Below are positions 12,195 to 23,337 of a stretch of 64,000 nt of DNA, in pieces. Both the position numbers and the translations under genes were made by a program. Origin of the DNA: Carettochelys insculpta (Eukaryota > Chordata > Testudines > Carettochelyidae); assembly GCF_033958435.1 (NCBI RefSeq), contig NC_134142.1, positions 102,061,001 to 102,125,000 of the forward strand. The letters run 5' to 3'. The notes under the pieces are model-generated. The model worked only from the letters and a program-made list of their open reading frames with translations, made no database searches and was not told the DNA's origin. How positions within the stretch are numbered: position 1 is the first letter of the stretch; each line of letters starts with the position of its first letter.

Positions 12195-14460
12195 CTGAGG
12201 ACTGCAAAAATGGAGACCTGGGAGAAGGGTCAGAAACTGCGGGGGAGGGAGCCGGGGACAGGGCATGGGTCATAAGAGCAGGGATAAAGGAGAGACAAGA
12301 TAGTATGGGTGGAGGAAAATCAAGTCAGTATCTTACAGGTCTGTATACTAATTCTAGAAGTATTGAGAATAAGCAGGAAGAACTTGTAATATTAGTAATG
12401 AACACAACTATAACAAAGTTGGCATCATAGACTTGGTGGGATGAAACACACAACTGGAATATTGGTATAGAAGGGTACAGCTTGTTCAAGAAGGATGTAT
12501 GTGGGATAAAAGGAGGTGTTGCCTTATATATTAAAAGTGCATACCCTTGGACAGAGGTTCAGATGAAGACAGGAAACAGCCTTGATGAGAGTGTCTGCAT
12601 AAGGGGAAAGAAAGGGGAAAAAAGTTACCATGATATGGTAGAGCTCATAATTCTAAGGAATGATTGGAGGGAGAACAAGATAAACAGACACTGGATTTCA
12701 AGAAAACACTTTAGCAAACACAGGGAGTTGGTAGGTAGGATCCCATGGGAAGCAAGTCTAAGAGGAAAAACAATTGGGGACAATTGGCAGTTTTTCAGAG
12801 AGACATTCGTAAGGGCACAGGAGTGCAAACTATTCCACTCTGCAGGAAAGATAGGAAACATGGTAAGAGACCACCCTGGCTTAAACAGGAGATCTTGAAT
12901 GATCTAAAAAACAAGGAGGGGTCCTACAGGAAGTGGAAACCAGGTCAAATTAGAAAGGATGAATATCAACCAAATACACAAGTATATAGGGGCAAAATTA
13001 GAAAGGCCAAGTCACAAAATGAGTTCAAACAAACTAGAGATAGAAAGCTTAATAAGAAAAATACTTTAAGCTTGGTGCATAAGTGGTTTGATAGCCATTC
13101 CCAGAGAGTAGTAATCAGTGGTTCACAGTCATGCTGGAAGGGCATAACAAGTGGGGTTCCGCATGAATCAGTTCTGGGACTGGTTCTCTTCAATATCCTC
13201 ATCGATGATTTAGATAATGGCATAAAGTGTACGTTTATGAAGTTTGTGGATGATACAAAAGTGGGAGGAGTTGCAAGTGCTTTGGAGGACAAGATTATAA
13301 TTCAAAATGACCTGGACAAACTGGAGAAATGGTCTGAGGTAAATGGGATGACATTCTATAAGGACAAATGCAAAGTACTTCACTTAGGAAGGAACAATTA
13401 ATTGCACGCATACAAAATGGGAAGTGACTCCCTGTGAAGGAGTACTGTAGAAAGGGGTCGAGGAGTCATAGTGGCCCATAGGCTAACTGTGGGCTTATCT
13501 ATACTACCACCTTCCTTTGAAGGAAGGATGGCAATTAGGGTGTTGGGCGTTTACTAATGAAGTGTTGCTGTGCATAGGCAGCACTTCATTAAGCAAATTC
13601 CCCCCCCGCAGCAACTTCGAAGTTTTAAACAGCTGCAGCTCACCCGCTGGTACTTCGAAGTTTAAAACTTCGAAGTTGCTGCGGGGGGGAAATTTGTTTA
13701 ATGAAGTGCTGCCTATGCACGGCAACACTTCATTAGTAAACTCCCAACACCCTAATAACCATCCGTCCTTTGAAGGAAGGTGGTAGTGTAGACAAGCCCT
13801 ATGACTCATCACTGTGACAAAGTTGCACAAAAACCAAACACCATTCTGGGATCTATTAACATGAGTATTGTATGCAAGACACAGTTCTCCAACTCCACTC
13901 CACAAATGCAAGACAAGTAATTCTCCCATTCTACTCTGTGCTGATTAGGCCTCAACTGCACTATTGTGTCCAGTTTGGGGTGCCACATTTCTGGAAGGAT
14001 ATGGACAAACTGAAGGAGGTCCAGAAAAGAGCAACCTACGTGATTAAAGGTCTAGAAAACCTTACCCATGACAGAAGACTGAAAGAATCGCATTTGTTTA
14101 GTCTGGAAAAGAGAAGACTGGGAGTGAGACATGTTAACAACTTTCAAGTATCTAAAAGGGTGTTACAAGGAGGAGAGAGAAAAATTGTACTCCTTAACCT
14201 TTGAGGATTGGACAAGAATCAGTGGACTTAAATTGCAGCAGGAGAAGTTTAGGTTCGACATTCGGAAAATTTTCCTGTCAGGATGTCTAGGCACTGGAAT
14301 AAATTGCTTAGGGATGTTGTAGAATCTTCATCATTGGAGATAGTTAAGAGCAGGTTAGACAAAAACCTGGCAGGGATGGTCTAGATGGTGCTTGGTTCTG
14401 CCATGAGTGCAGCACTTGACAATTGCTCAGGGTTCATTCAGTTCTATGATTCTATGACTG
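12195..14460 (+). mobile_element. Decayed, internally deleted CR1 LINE, split by a MITE
   Basis: The sequence aligns by eye along most of its length to the better CR1 copy at 41.72-44.76 kb. It contains AAGCAGGAAGAACTTG (endonuclease start), GVALYIKSA, the KEGSYRKWK segment, a motif B relic ([17 protein letters not shown]), motif C as FVDD instead of FADD, and [10 protein letters not shown]. It lacks the C-terminal part of the endonuclease and the first RT motifs (deletions near 12600 and 13060). A fold-back MITE interrupts it at about 13493-13800. The 3' end carries the CR1 signature TTCTATGATTCTATGA at about 14442-14458. Many frameshifts indicate it is old and dead. Confidence 0.9.
13493..13800. 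mobile_element. Near-perfect fold-back MITE inserted in CR1
   Basis: The termini are GGGCTTATCTATACTACC and its inverse ending TAGTGTAGACAAGCCC. The arms pair almost completely: CACTTCATTAAGCAAATTC versus AATTTGTTTAATGAAGTG, and GCAGCAACTTCGAAGTTTT versus AACTTCGAAGTTGCTGC around a short centre. The flanking CR1 sequence resumes on the right, placing the insertion after the CR1. The target duplication could not be resolved. No protein is encoded; the open frames on both strands mirror each other because of the palindrome. Confidence 0.85.
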
Positions 14461-14580
14461 ATTTAAGTGGAGGGTGTCATGGAAGATGCAGAGAAAACAC
14501 AGCCACTTTCTTTTTTCCCAAGACATGTTCTTGCACTGGCCACGTGTAGGCTGGGTCTACACTTGCCCCCAACTTCAAAG

Positions 14581-15856
14581 GGGGTTGTAGCCAGACAGCC
14601 AGCCCCCTCTCAGACCAGCATTGCTAGGAACACAAGGGAGCCAAAACAACAGGGCACTTAACATAAATTCCAGCACAGCCTTTGAAGCTGTGAGAAGCAC
14701 AGGTGTGCTGCTACAATGTGCCTCTGGGAACATATACAACGATTAGGCTCACAGCAGACAGAGAAGCTGTGACAGACATGGCTCTTAGCCCCTACTAAAT
14801 AACGTGATGCACACGCACCAACATCCTAGGTGGGAAAATATTTACCCTAATAAAAGGAATGTCCAGTAGTTGAAACTTATTGTTTCTCTCCCTTGCAAGT
14901 GTAAACTACTCTTGCGAGAGCTGGCATCGCCCAGACAGACCAGCCCCAATTTGGCATAAGAAAGGAGAAAGAGAATAAAGGAGTACAGAGGTATAAGTAT
15001 GGGACCTACAGCACCATGATTTTTGAGTGCTTTTCACTATCTGTCTGCTGGTCAGATAAGTGACAGCCTCCCAAGGCTTCTGCAGCTAAAAGGGTCCCTA
15101 AGCCTTGTCCCTTATTCGTCTTTCCGCGGAATTGAGTGACCGATCCTGGCTTGGCACCGCTGGAATCGAGAGATGCAAGGAGGGTAAGAAGCACCCACAC
15201 CTGATCTCCTATCTTTAGTGTACACATATTTGAAATAGAGCTCTATACTTTGTTTTTCTTTCTTTGGGATCGTGGCTTCAGTTTTGTAACTTGTTTGTGT
15301 GTGTAACATCTATACATTTAAATAAGTAGGCACTAGCAATTTTGTAACCACATGATTAGAATCTAGTTTAATAAATTTTGGTAACCGTTTGTGCATAAGC
15401 CTGACTTGTTTCTCTGGTTTACTGTAAAGCAGCCAACACAATTAAAGAACCTCAGCTGTTTTGGCTATAAAGCCTGGCCATTAGGTGAGAGTACTAAGAG
15501 CCTAGCGTTGAGTTGTGCCGCCTCCACGGGGCAAACTCTTGGGGCGCCTGTCAGTCAATCCTGACTGCTCACTGCGAAGGGGCTCTGAGCTCTAGCAGTT
15601 AAAGTCACGGGTGTGGAAAGGCTCTTAGTGCTGCCATTGGGGCACCTGTCAGTCAGTGTTGACTGCCCACTGCGAAGGGGCTCTGAGCTCTAGCAGTTAA
15701 AGTCATGGGTCTTTAGGACCTTGGGGCATCCGTCAGCCTAGCCCGGGCTGCCCGCCGCGAAGGGACAGTGCGTCCTAGCGGTTAAAGTCACGGATGGTAT
15801 AAAACGGGCATAGCTGGCACCTCACCAAACATCCTTGGCCATCGGCTAACAGGGGT
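14581..15856 (+). mobile_element. Solo LTR (about 1.27 kb) with 5-bp target duplication
   Basis: The LTR runs 14586-15851. It starts TGTAGCC and ends CTAACA, so it has the canonical TG...CA termini. It is flanked by GGGGT at 14581-14585 and again at 15852-15856. Candidate signals in + orientation are a TATA-like GTATAAGTA at 14991 and an AATAAA at 15370-15375. The region downstream of the AATAAA contains three tandem copies of an imperfect 70-bp unit (15541, 15639, 15723). No internal viral genes, primer-binding site or second LTR is present, consistent with LTR-LTR recombination. Whether the parent was an endogenous retrovirus or another LTR retrotransposon cannot be told from the LTR. Confidence 0.8.
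15541..15795 (+). repeat. Three tandem units inside the solo LTR
   Basis: Units begin GGGGCGCCTGTCAG (15541), GGGGCACCTGTCAG (15639) and GGGGCATCCGTCAG (15723) and each ends GTTAAAGTCAYGG. The first two share GCGAAGGGGCTCTGAGC exactly; the third is more diverged. Spacing is about 98 and 84 bp. Confidence 0.85.
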
Positions 15857-17794
15857 ATATTAATCAAGGTGATGGGAGATTATTAATGAAGTGCTGCGGT
15901 GAATATGCAGCACTTCATTGGGCTAATTCTCCCCTGCAGCAACTTCCAAGTGTCAAACTTCGAAGTGCCGACATGCATGTAGCCGTGGGCACTTTGAGGT
16001 GCCTTTATTCCTGACACTTGGAAGTTGCTGTGGGGGAGAATTAGCCCAGTAAAGTGCTGCATATTCACCTCAGCACTTCATTAGTAATCTCCCATCACCC
16101 TGATTAACATGCCCCCTTTGAAGTTGGGGGCAGGTGTAGATCCAGTCCTACCATAGGATCAGTTCCAGGTTGGTTAAAAGGAAATTAGATGGCATGCTCA
16201 GGTGAAAATAAAAGTCAGAGGGCTGGACCCTGTTCTCAGCACATACCTGGGCTGCGTGGTAAGTCTCAAGTTCTTCTGACTTCATTGGAGTTAGCCAGAT
16301 GTGACAATGCTCTGTCCCATTCTTGTCTTTTGCTCAGCCTACACAAGTTTGGAGCCCCTCAGTTGTTAAATATCTCAGCACAGTTTGTTTACATTTGCTC
16401 TTTCCACCAGCTTACCTGTCCATATGCCATCTCATGTATGGGTTTGTCTCCTGAGCACTTTCCTGAAAGAGAGAGGGAAGAGATCTCTAGCAGAGATCTT
16501 TTCTAGCTCCACTAGCCTTCCTCTTTCTCTGTGTCTTTTCTGTGCCACCTTGTATCGCCTGTGTTAATGGGCCAAGTTGTTCATTGGTCTTACCCTAGCT
16601 CTTCTAAACCACTTATTAGGCCTCAACGAGTCCATCCTAAGTAAACTTAAGTGGTGTTTCAGTGATCAGAGTGCAGGCTTAGCTGTTGATTACTAGTTTT
16701 GTGCCACAGTAGAATTTATACAAATATAACAAAGCAGAAAATGGAGAATTATCTTTTGATACTACTTCACCATTACCCTGTTGACTTGGAATAAGTTATC
16801 AGACTTCAGAGTAACCTTACAATAATAAGTGCAATAAACAAATGGCTGTGTCTTTATCATTCTATATGATAACAGGTAAAACTTATGATATTGCAGTTAA
16901 ATCAAAAGGATTTATTCAGTGAATTATTGGGCTTAATGAATATCACTGAGCTGTGAGAAACTAAATGTGGAAGCACATCTTCAAAGAATGCAGATCTGTA
17001 TACTTCTTAAGACTACTTACATTCATTTGATATGAACTACAGAAAAGTCAGGATTTCAATCATATCGCACATGCAGTGCTGTAAAACAGCTTAAAGTCAT
17101 ACAGATGAGTGGATTTGCTTTGGTTTGCATATCATTATTTCTGTATTTGACAGTGAAATGCCCTAAGAAGCCATGAAACACAAGCAGATACATTTCATTA
17201 AAATTATTCTTACAGAGACCTCGTTTGCGTGTAGATTTTCTTTCTTTGACAAAGAGATAGGTGCATCCTTTCTTCAACGGACTGATATTTGTAGCATGCA
17301 TTTTTCCATTTACAATTTGATGTTATAAAGAGCAGGTGCTCAATTGATCAGACTCATCCTTTGGTGAAAGTTGCTCAGCATCACCGAAGTCCCTAGAATA
17401 TCATTCACTTAGGTCCGATCTTATATCAACTTTAGCATAACCTCATTGAAATAACCAGACATATACCATGGATGGATTTATTCCCAAATTCTATGTGTTT
17501 AGATTTCTTATTCATTATAAGAAGTAAAAAAAATCAGGAGCCATTACAGTGATAAAAGAGAATCTGGTAACTTGCTGAGAGAGAAACACTGGAATCTGCT
17601 TTTTCTGAGTTTGGCTTTAATCATGGAAATTAATAACCCTTTTGGTAAATGACATAGGTTTACAATTGATACTTTCAAAGCTCTTGTGACATGGCTGCTT
17701 CATTAGGCATTATGAGACATAGGATCTTATGCCCTCTAGAAAGAACAGCAGCGGTTTACTGTTTTAAAAGCTGATTCACATATTTGTTTTCCAG

Positions 17795-18067
17795 CGTTCG
17801 GCTTCACTGAACGTTGTGGGCTTATCAAACCCCATAGAAATGGAACCATCTTCTACAAGGTTATCTAGGTTGGTTGATCCACAGATACAAGGGGTATCCA
17901 TGATATCGCTCAGCGAACCCCAGAACATGCTTCATGCCTCTGATGTTCAGCCAAAATCAGTACCTAACTACGGCTTGGCATTAAACAGAACTACAAATGA
18001 CCCGAACTCTTGGACTACTGATAACCTAGAAATGGGTGATGTACTCCTGGGAAACACTAAGTGCAAG
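17795..18067 (+). CDS. TRIM66: TRIM66 coding exon, linker region
   Basis: The exon is 273 nt, phase 0 at both ends, with TTTTCCAG acceptor at 17793-17794 and GTAAGA donor at 18068. It encodes 91 residues (53-143 of the visible fragment), starting RSASLNVVGLSNP and ending VLLGNTKCK. It is Ser/Asn/Pro-rich without a folded domain and is part of the TIF1 linker. The frame reads open for the complete exon and runs into the intron only until 18133. The strong splice sites and matching phase support it being a genuine exon. Confidence 0.82.
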
Positions 18068-18202
18068 GTAAGAATTGCTAACACATCTGGCTGCTTTATA
18101 GCAAAGGAATGCACTTTAAATGATAGTGCTTGATATGTCATAATCATTAGGTTGAAGGTTGTTACTTTGATAAAAGAAATTCTGCTCCTCTAATGATACT
18201 TG

Positions 18203-18362
18203 AATGCAAGACACAAAAAGTAATTCTTCTGCTCTACTCTGCTGATTTGGCCTCAACTGGAGTATTGTGTCCAGTTTGGGGTGCCACATTTCAGGGAGGA
18301 TATGGACAAATTGGAGGAGGTCCAGAAAAGAGCAACCTAAGTGATTAAAGGTCTAAAAAATT
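18203..18362 (+). mobile_element. CR1 fragment in short TRIM66 intron
   Basis: The segment GCAAGACAC...GGTCTAAAAAATT matches the 3' RT-side region of the CR1 copies at 13.87-14.06 kb and 44.18-44.34 kb (TGTGTCCAGTTTGGGGTGCC, GAGGTCCAGAAAAGAGCAACC). It lacks the downstream part and the ATTCTATG tail, so the 3' end has been deleted. It lies between exons at 17795-18067 and 18462-18687. Confidence 0.85.
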
Positions 18363-18461
18363 GATAACACATCTGTCTGTTTTAGCAATAGTTACTTTAT
18401 TGAGACGGAAGTCAAGAAAGTAAACAGTAAATTTCAGATTTGTTTACTCTTTCCTCTGAAG

Positions 18462-18687
18462 CTGGAAAACGAAGATTTTAGTACCATGAATGATCTTCTT
18501 GGAAATGACTCAGACATTGCTGGAGCAAACACCATTACTGAATTAACTCTTCCTATACAAAAAATGCTAGAAGAACCTATTAATCTTTCAATCAAGAAAA
18601 CTCAGCAGTGTGCCTCTCCTTCAACAGCTATCAGCAGTGCTTCTTGCTTGCAGCCAACCACTGTGAAAGAACTTAGAAATGAAGAAG
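18462..18687 (+). CDS. TRIM66: TRIM66 coding exon, linker region
   Basis: The exon is 226 nt, entering in phase 0 after the acceptor CTCTGAAG (18460-18461) and leaving after one base of a codon, with the GT donor at 18688. It encodes LENEDFSTMNDLLGN and continues to KELRNEE, residues 144-218, with the first base of an Asp codon left over. The composition is acidic and Ser-rich, with the segment EEPINLSIKK. That PxxLS-type stretch resembles CtBP-binding motifs (PxDLS) only loosely, since the acidic Asp is Asn here. The single leftover base is exactly what the exon at 22434 requires. Confidence 0.82.
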
Positions 18688-19673
18688 GTACCAGGTTCTT
18701 CTTTATTATCTGTTTTATTATTTTTTTTAATTACTGTTGCTCATTTTTGACCTCAGCGGCTAGTCAAATTTTGTGGCTCAGTGCATGTTCCAGTTGGGAG
18801 TAGAAATTGGTGGCAGACTGGTATTTCTTTAACAAAGCCTTGCTTATTTACAAGGAACATACAAAATCTTGTGTCTCTGAATGTAGGAGCCATAAACACA
18901 ACAGAATAGTTTCTAGCTTATTGGCCACTCAAATCAACTTAGCTAACAGTGGACCCAAACACACTCTTTCTCGAGCTTTTTCCAGGGTCATGTTGCTCTG
19001 ACAGAATCCTACTTGGGTTTTTGTTTTTGTTTTTGTTGCCTCTCTTTTACTCTGCCTCAGTCTTGTCCGTGACCTCAGTCTCTGTATGTGTTCTCTTGCA
19101 CTCCCACACACCCTTCCCCCAAAGCGACACTCAGCCCCAAAGCTCATGGGCAGGTTCACCCCCATCTTGTGTCATAGGCGGGGTTTATGTTTTAGTTATG
19201 TTAACTGAAGCCTGAGTTCCCACATATCAATTTGAACAGGGATTTTAACCCAGTCCATGACAAGGTCTCGCTTAGCCCAACACTGCCATCCTTGCATGCC
19301 TCGTGGTAAAATGTGGTAATTTCTGAACCTACCCAAGTGTAATTCATCTTACTGTACTGCATACCTCTCCAGTATTGTTTAAAACATTATCAAGTACCTA
19401 ACACAGTGGAAAGGAATGTTGTTTCATGTGTGGAGATAAAACATGGAACTGGTGTCACTCACATTGCTAACTAGCAATGCACTTAATCAGAAAGGGCTGA
19501 AAGCTTGCAAGTGGCGTACTGGTGAAGTGCTCCTTGGGTTAGTTCTTTTAGAAGATTTCCTCTTAATGAGACTTGCAGGGATCACTAATGGAGAACTGAT
19601 TAAAACCATCCAAATTCTCTTATTTTTAAAATTACATCTGAACGTAATATGAATTCACCTAAGTGCTACAATA

Positions 19674-19955
19674 AGGCTGTCTACACTAGGCAAAGTAAGT
19701 CATCTGTAGATACACAATTCTAGCTACAGCAGTTGCGTGGTTAGAATCAACCTATCTGTGCTCAGCTTACTTGGCTGCCCATACTGAGCAAGGTCGATGG
19801 GAAAGTTTCTCCTGTCAACCTCCCTTACTCCTCATGTGTTGCAAGAAGTACAGGGGTCAATTTCATGTGTCTGCACCAGACGTGAGAAATCGAACCCCAG
19901 AATATCAATCCTGAGCAGGTTGACCTTCTGGGCTAGTGTAGGTATAGCCTTAGGT
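19674..19955. mobile_element. Fold-back MITE, about 280 bp
   Basis: Inverted ends are TAAGGCTGTCTACACTAGG and CTAGTGTAGGTATAGCCTTA. Arms are more diverged inward (CTGAGCAAGGTCGATGGG versus TCCTGAGCAGGTTGACC). No coding capacity. Confidence 0.75.
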
Positions 19956-20505
19956 AGAATAGCAGATATTGGATAGGTTAGCATATTGCACAGTGTGAGG
20001 GTTTTTTTCTTGGCTCGTTGTACTGCAGAATATTCCCTTCAGCCAAGGACTACAGCTCTGTTCTTAGTGGAGTACTAGACTTTGCCTCGCTGCTTTCATG
20101 GGCAAATTGCCAACATGGTTATGTTACACTGCAAGGGCTCAGTGAAGCAAATCTTTAAAGTCAATAAGACACTACACACACACAAAGAATTGCAGGATCA
20201 AACTGTAATTCTGTAACTTATACCAATATTTGGCTGCTTTTCTCTATAATGGGTAAATTGGTATTAATATCAGAGCACTACACTCATACTGAGAAAATTA
20301 TAATCAATATAAAGAGAGTGAAATGAGAGAACTTATTAGTCATCTCTTACCTGTGGTGACCCATGGTGGCAGTTTTGCCATGATGCTCTGTAGGGATAGT
20401 GAGCATCTGTAGCACACCAGAAGGAACATGTCAGGTAGGTACAATCTCTCTCTAAGGCTGCTCACTGCCATTGCTGCCATGCACCGCATTTCTCTGAAAA
20501 ACACA

Positions 20506-20770
20506 TTGGCTGTGTCTACACTAGCCCAAGACTTTGAAATGGCCATGCAAATTACATATTATAAAATACATATTTATAAAATACATATTCAGCTCCTCAT
20601 TAGCATGCTGGCAGCCGTGGCACTTTGAAATTGCTTCGGCTCGCCGCTGCGTGGCTCGTTCAGATGGGGCTCCTTTTCAAAAGGACCCCACCAACTTTGA
20701 AATCCCCTTATTCCTAACAGCAGATGTGCATGGCCATTTCGAAGTTTTGAGCTAGTGTTGATGTAGCCAT
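20506..20770. mobile_element. Fold-back MITE, about 265 bp
   Basis: Ends are TTGGCTGTGTCTACACTAGC and the inverse GCTAGTGTTGATGTAGCCATT. Inner arms pair (GACTTTGAAATGGCCATGCA versus TGCATGGCCATTTCGAAGTT). A short duplication, TTATAAAATACATAT, occurs twice near 20560-20590. Confidence 0.8.
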
Positions 20771-20959
20771 TGTGAGTTACGGTTTCAGCTTGTTTACGGC
20801 TTCACTTATAAGCCTGTGGTGCACATTTTGCCATAATATTACTGATCAGCAAATCTGAGTTTTCAGATGATGCCTCTGACAGAATAATTTGTGCAAAGAT
20901 TGTTACATCAGCATGTACAGTATGGATGTGAGTGCATTCTGTCACACTCATGCTTTCAT

Positions 20960-21610
20960 GCATAGGCGCCATCTACATGGGTGCTCTGGGGCTGGAGCAC
21001 CCATGGAGAAAAAAAATAGTGGGCAGTCAATCTTCCCCCTCACCCCAGCACCAGCTGACAGCCACTGTGGGCCCCAGGCCAAGGTGAGAAGCGGGCCCTG
21101 ATCCATGCCCTGAAGAGAGGTGGCCAAAGGTGTAAGGGGCAGGGCCTAGGGTAGTCAGCCCTTAGCTCCACCTGGACTACGGGCTGACCCCCTCCCTCCT
21201 ATAGTCACATGGAGTGGCAGAGAGCACTGCCATGGCACTTGAAAGGAGCTCAGCACTCTGGCCACCATGGCTGTCAAAGTAGCAGCAGCAGCATCAGGAG
21301 CTCCAGGCCCCTTTGAAATGCCGGGGCCCAGAGCATCTGCCCCCTACCCCCTGTTAGCAGGTGTGGTCTCCCATCCACTGTGAAGCAGTTTTGTGGTGTT
21401 CAGATGCTCCAGGATGGAGGGAGAGGAGTGAGGCTGCAACTCATTTATGGGAGGGGCTGGAAAGAGTGGGGTGAGGTCAGAGGCTTGGGGGAGAGATGGA
21501 GTGGGAGTGGGGGTCGGCAGGGGGCATGGGAAAAAGCAGGGTGGCGGCAAAGGTTTGGAAGAACAGCTGGAATGGGGTGGGGTCTGGGGTAGAGGTGGGG
21601 CGACATGAGC
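20960..21610. repeat. GC-rich interspersed repeat, unassigned
   Basis: A segment with GGGTGCTCTGGGGCTGGAGCACCCA (hairpin arms GGGTGCTC/GAGCACCC near 20979-21003) is followed by purine-rich GGGGAGAGATGG-type sequence. Open frames on both strands lack domains. It resembles a common sauropsid interspersed repeat, but I cannot name the family. Confidence 0.4.
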
Positions 21611-21716
21611 ACTGCCTGGCTAGAGCAGAAGTCAGTGCTTTCATGGGCACACAAGGGCCTCTCCCAATCTGACCCAGGCGCCTTGCACTTCCATGTTGAC
21701 TCCTTAAAACTGTGGA

Positions 21717-21845
21717 TCTGAGGAAGTGGGTCTGTCCCACGAAAGCTCATTAAGGAATAAATCATTTTGTTAGTCCTTAAAGTGCTACATTTCTGCTGCT
21801 TTGCTTTTCTGGAGTACAGACTAACACAGCTGCCTCTCTGTTACT
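21717..21845 (+). repeat. Interspersed repeat fragment (AGTGGGTCTGTCCCACGAAAG family)
   Basis: The fragment contains GAAGTGGGTCTGTCCCACG, TTTGTTAGTCCTTAAAGTGC and ACAGACTAACACAGCTGCC. The same signatures recur at 25035-25217, 31168-31232, 45490-45618, 45875-46005 and, inverted, 49195-49325, so this is one abundant family. I cannot assign its class. Confidence 0.75.
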
Positions 21846-22064
21846 CCTTAAAACTGTGGCATTCCTATTATTTTATCTTTAACACTTTCTTCAGGAAGAA
21901 CACAATCCTGGCTCCATTTCAGTCAATGAGAGTATAATAAGGTCCTCTTTTCCCATGTTAATGCTGCATAGTTAAATTTTATAATGAGAATTACACACAC
22001 ACAGTGGCCCAAGAGGAGAGGCTGGTGCTTGTGTGTGTATGTGTGAGGGAAAATGGGGTGTGGG

Positions 22065-22290
22065 AGACTCTCATTCAGTTCCTGTTTTACCACAAATATT
22101 CTCAGTGACATTGGGCAAGTCAATAAGGTGCAGATTCTCAAAGGAATTTAAGTGCCTAACTCAGTGCCTCAGTTCCCTATCTATCCGTGGAGATAACAGT
22201 GTTCCTCAAACTCACAGGGGTATTGCGAGGGCAAAGACACCGAAGCTTTGTGATGTGCTCAGATACTATGAGTCATAGGGAGATGTAATT
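22065..22290 (+). repeat. MIR-like SINE
   Basis: It has the MIR order GACATTGGGCAAGTCA, TGCCTCAGTTCCCTATCTAT, GATAACAGTGTTCC and CACAGGGGTATTGCGAGG. A short foreign stretch (TAAGGTGCAGATTCTCAAAGG) interrupts it near 22125-22160. Confidence 0.75.
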
Positions 22291-22433
22291 ACCTAAATAG
22301 ATGTGATATTATTCCAGATTGCAAATGTGATATCATATTACAAAGAAGTCATAAATGCATGAATATTAAAGTACCTCTCTCCTAATCTGACTCTGATATT
22401 GTATCTTCCTAGTTTTTGTATTTTCTATTCCAG

Positions 22434-22494
22434 ATTCCAATAACAGTAAACAGGAACATACTGAAATGGATGCAAAAAGTAACCAGAACATCAG
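22434..22494 (+). CDS. TRIM66: TRIM66 short coding exon
   Basis: This 61-nt exon follows a good polypyrimidine acceptor (TTTTCTATTCCAG, AG at 22432-22433) and ends before GTAATA at 22495. It enters with two bases completing the Asp codon split from 18687, reads DSNNSKQEHTEMDAKSNQNI, and leaves two bases of an Arg codon. Only the phase chain (1 in, 2 out) and its splice signals support it; it is too short for domain evidence. The chain to both neighbours closes exactly. Confidence 0.75.
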
Positions 22495-23337
22495 GTAATA
22501 GTATCACTTTCCATAGAGAAGTATTGGACTTGAAATTTGCTGCACATAGTCAAATACTGTATTCACTTTAGTGTTATTGGCAGGTTGTTACGAAAGGAAA
22601 ACAAGCTGTCTTGTAAGTAATAATTCAAGAAGACGTAAAGAAGCACCCATGACTAATGCCATATGTCCCAATTCCCTGAAGGCACTTGTAAGGGCTTTTT
22701 GAAATTGCACTGGTATTTTTAAGGCTGTTGTAAAAGTCTGATGGGGTGTGAATTGGGCCCCAGCTGTACTGGGAGTTGGGGGGACACCAGGGTGGCTCCT
22801 ACTGTACATACTGCCCTCTCCACTTCTGCGGCTGTGTTGAACAGAGGTCTGGTGTGGGTGAGGATCTGGGTCTGCATATCCCTAAATATCATCACTACGG
22901 ATAAACACAATAAGTACATCCACCAGCATACCTCGTGTTCCTAATTTCAGTGCAATGTGTTTGTAATACAGCCATATTAGAAGTGTGCACTAGGGATCTA
23001 GCAGTGTATGGAGTCCAAGAAGGGTGGGAGATTAAATAAGATCACATGCAAGTGAAGACACATTAAAACTTCAACACAAAAATTAAATACAATTATAGAC
23101 CCTTCTTGAAGCTCATTTTTACTTTAGCTGTCTCATTTATAATCAAGTATCAGTTAATTCCCCTTTGGTTTCTTATAGAAATATGCATGCATATTTTACA
23201 GCTAAGGGTCCTTTTCGTTTTATAGCTCTTTTTTCATCTGTATGAAATGCATCAAATGACTGAATAAAATGGAAGAGATGTTGAAATTAGGAAGAGAGGA
23301 CTCTGCACAATGCTAATGAATTTTATCATAATTTCAG

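Larger units (their letters stand above)
14549..16148. mobile_element. Fold-back MITE carrying a nested solo LTR
   Basis: The left end is GGCTGGGTCTACACTTGC (14549) followed by CCCCAACTTCAAAGGGGG; the right end is the inverse, CCCCCTTTGAAGTTGGGG (16112) to GTGTAGATCCAGTCC (16148). Inner arms also pair: GGTGATGGGAGATTATTAATG (from about 15869) with CATTAGTAATCTCCCATCACC near 16100, and the AGCACTTCATTGGGCTAATT segment with its complement. Removing 14586-15851 restores a continuous left arm. It is related to the element at 13493. Confidence 0.8.
1099..17794 (+). other. TRIM66: Large TRIM66 intron (about 16.7 kb), transposon-rich
   Basis: The interval separates two phase-0 exons. It holds a GC-rich degenerate repeat (3.48-4.42 kb), a LINE remnant (4.9-6.85 kb), fold-back MITEs, a hAT element, a CR1 remnant and a solo LTR, listed separately. 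Positions 1664-1800 resemble a decayed fold-back element. Stretches 1800-3480, 6850-8320, 9760-11450 and 16150-17790 show nothing I recognise beyond short simple repeats. Additional small exons cannot be excluded, but no AG-exon-GT block with compatible phase stood out. Confidence 0.55.
18688..22433 (+). other. TRIM66: TRIM66 intron with repeats
   Basis: The intron contains fold-back elements at 19674-19955 and 20506-20770, a GC-rich repeat patch at 20960-21610, a tail repeat at 21717-21845 and a MIR-like SINE at 22065-22290. The rest, including 18690-19670 and 19960-20500, shows nothing I recognise. Confidence 0.6.

Noticed and set aside
14586..15851. Endogenous retrovirus with genes
   Set aside because: Only one LTR is present and no gag, pol or env frame occurs nearby, so it is a solo LTR.
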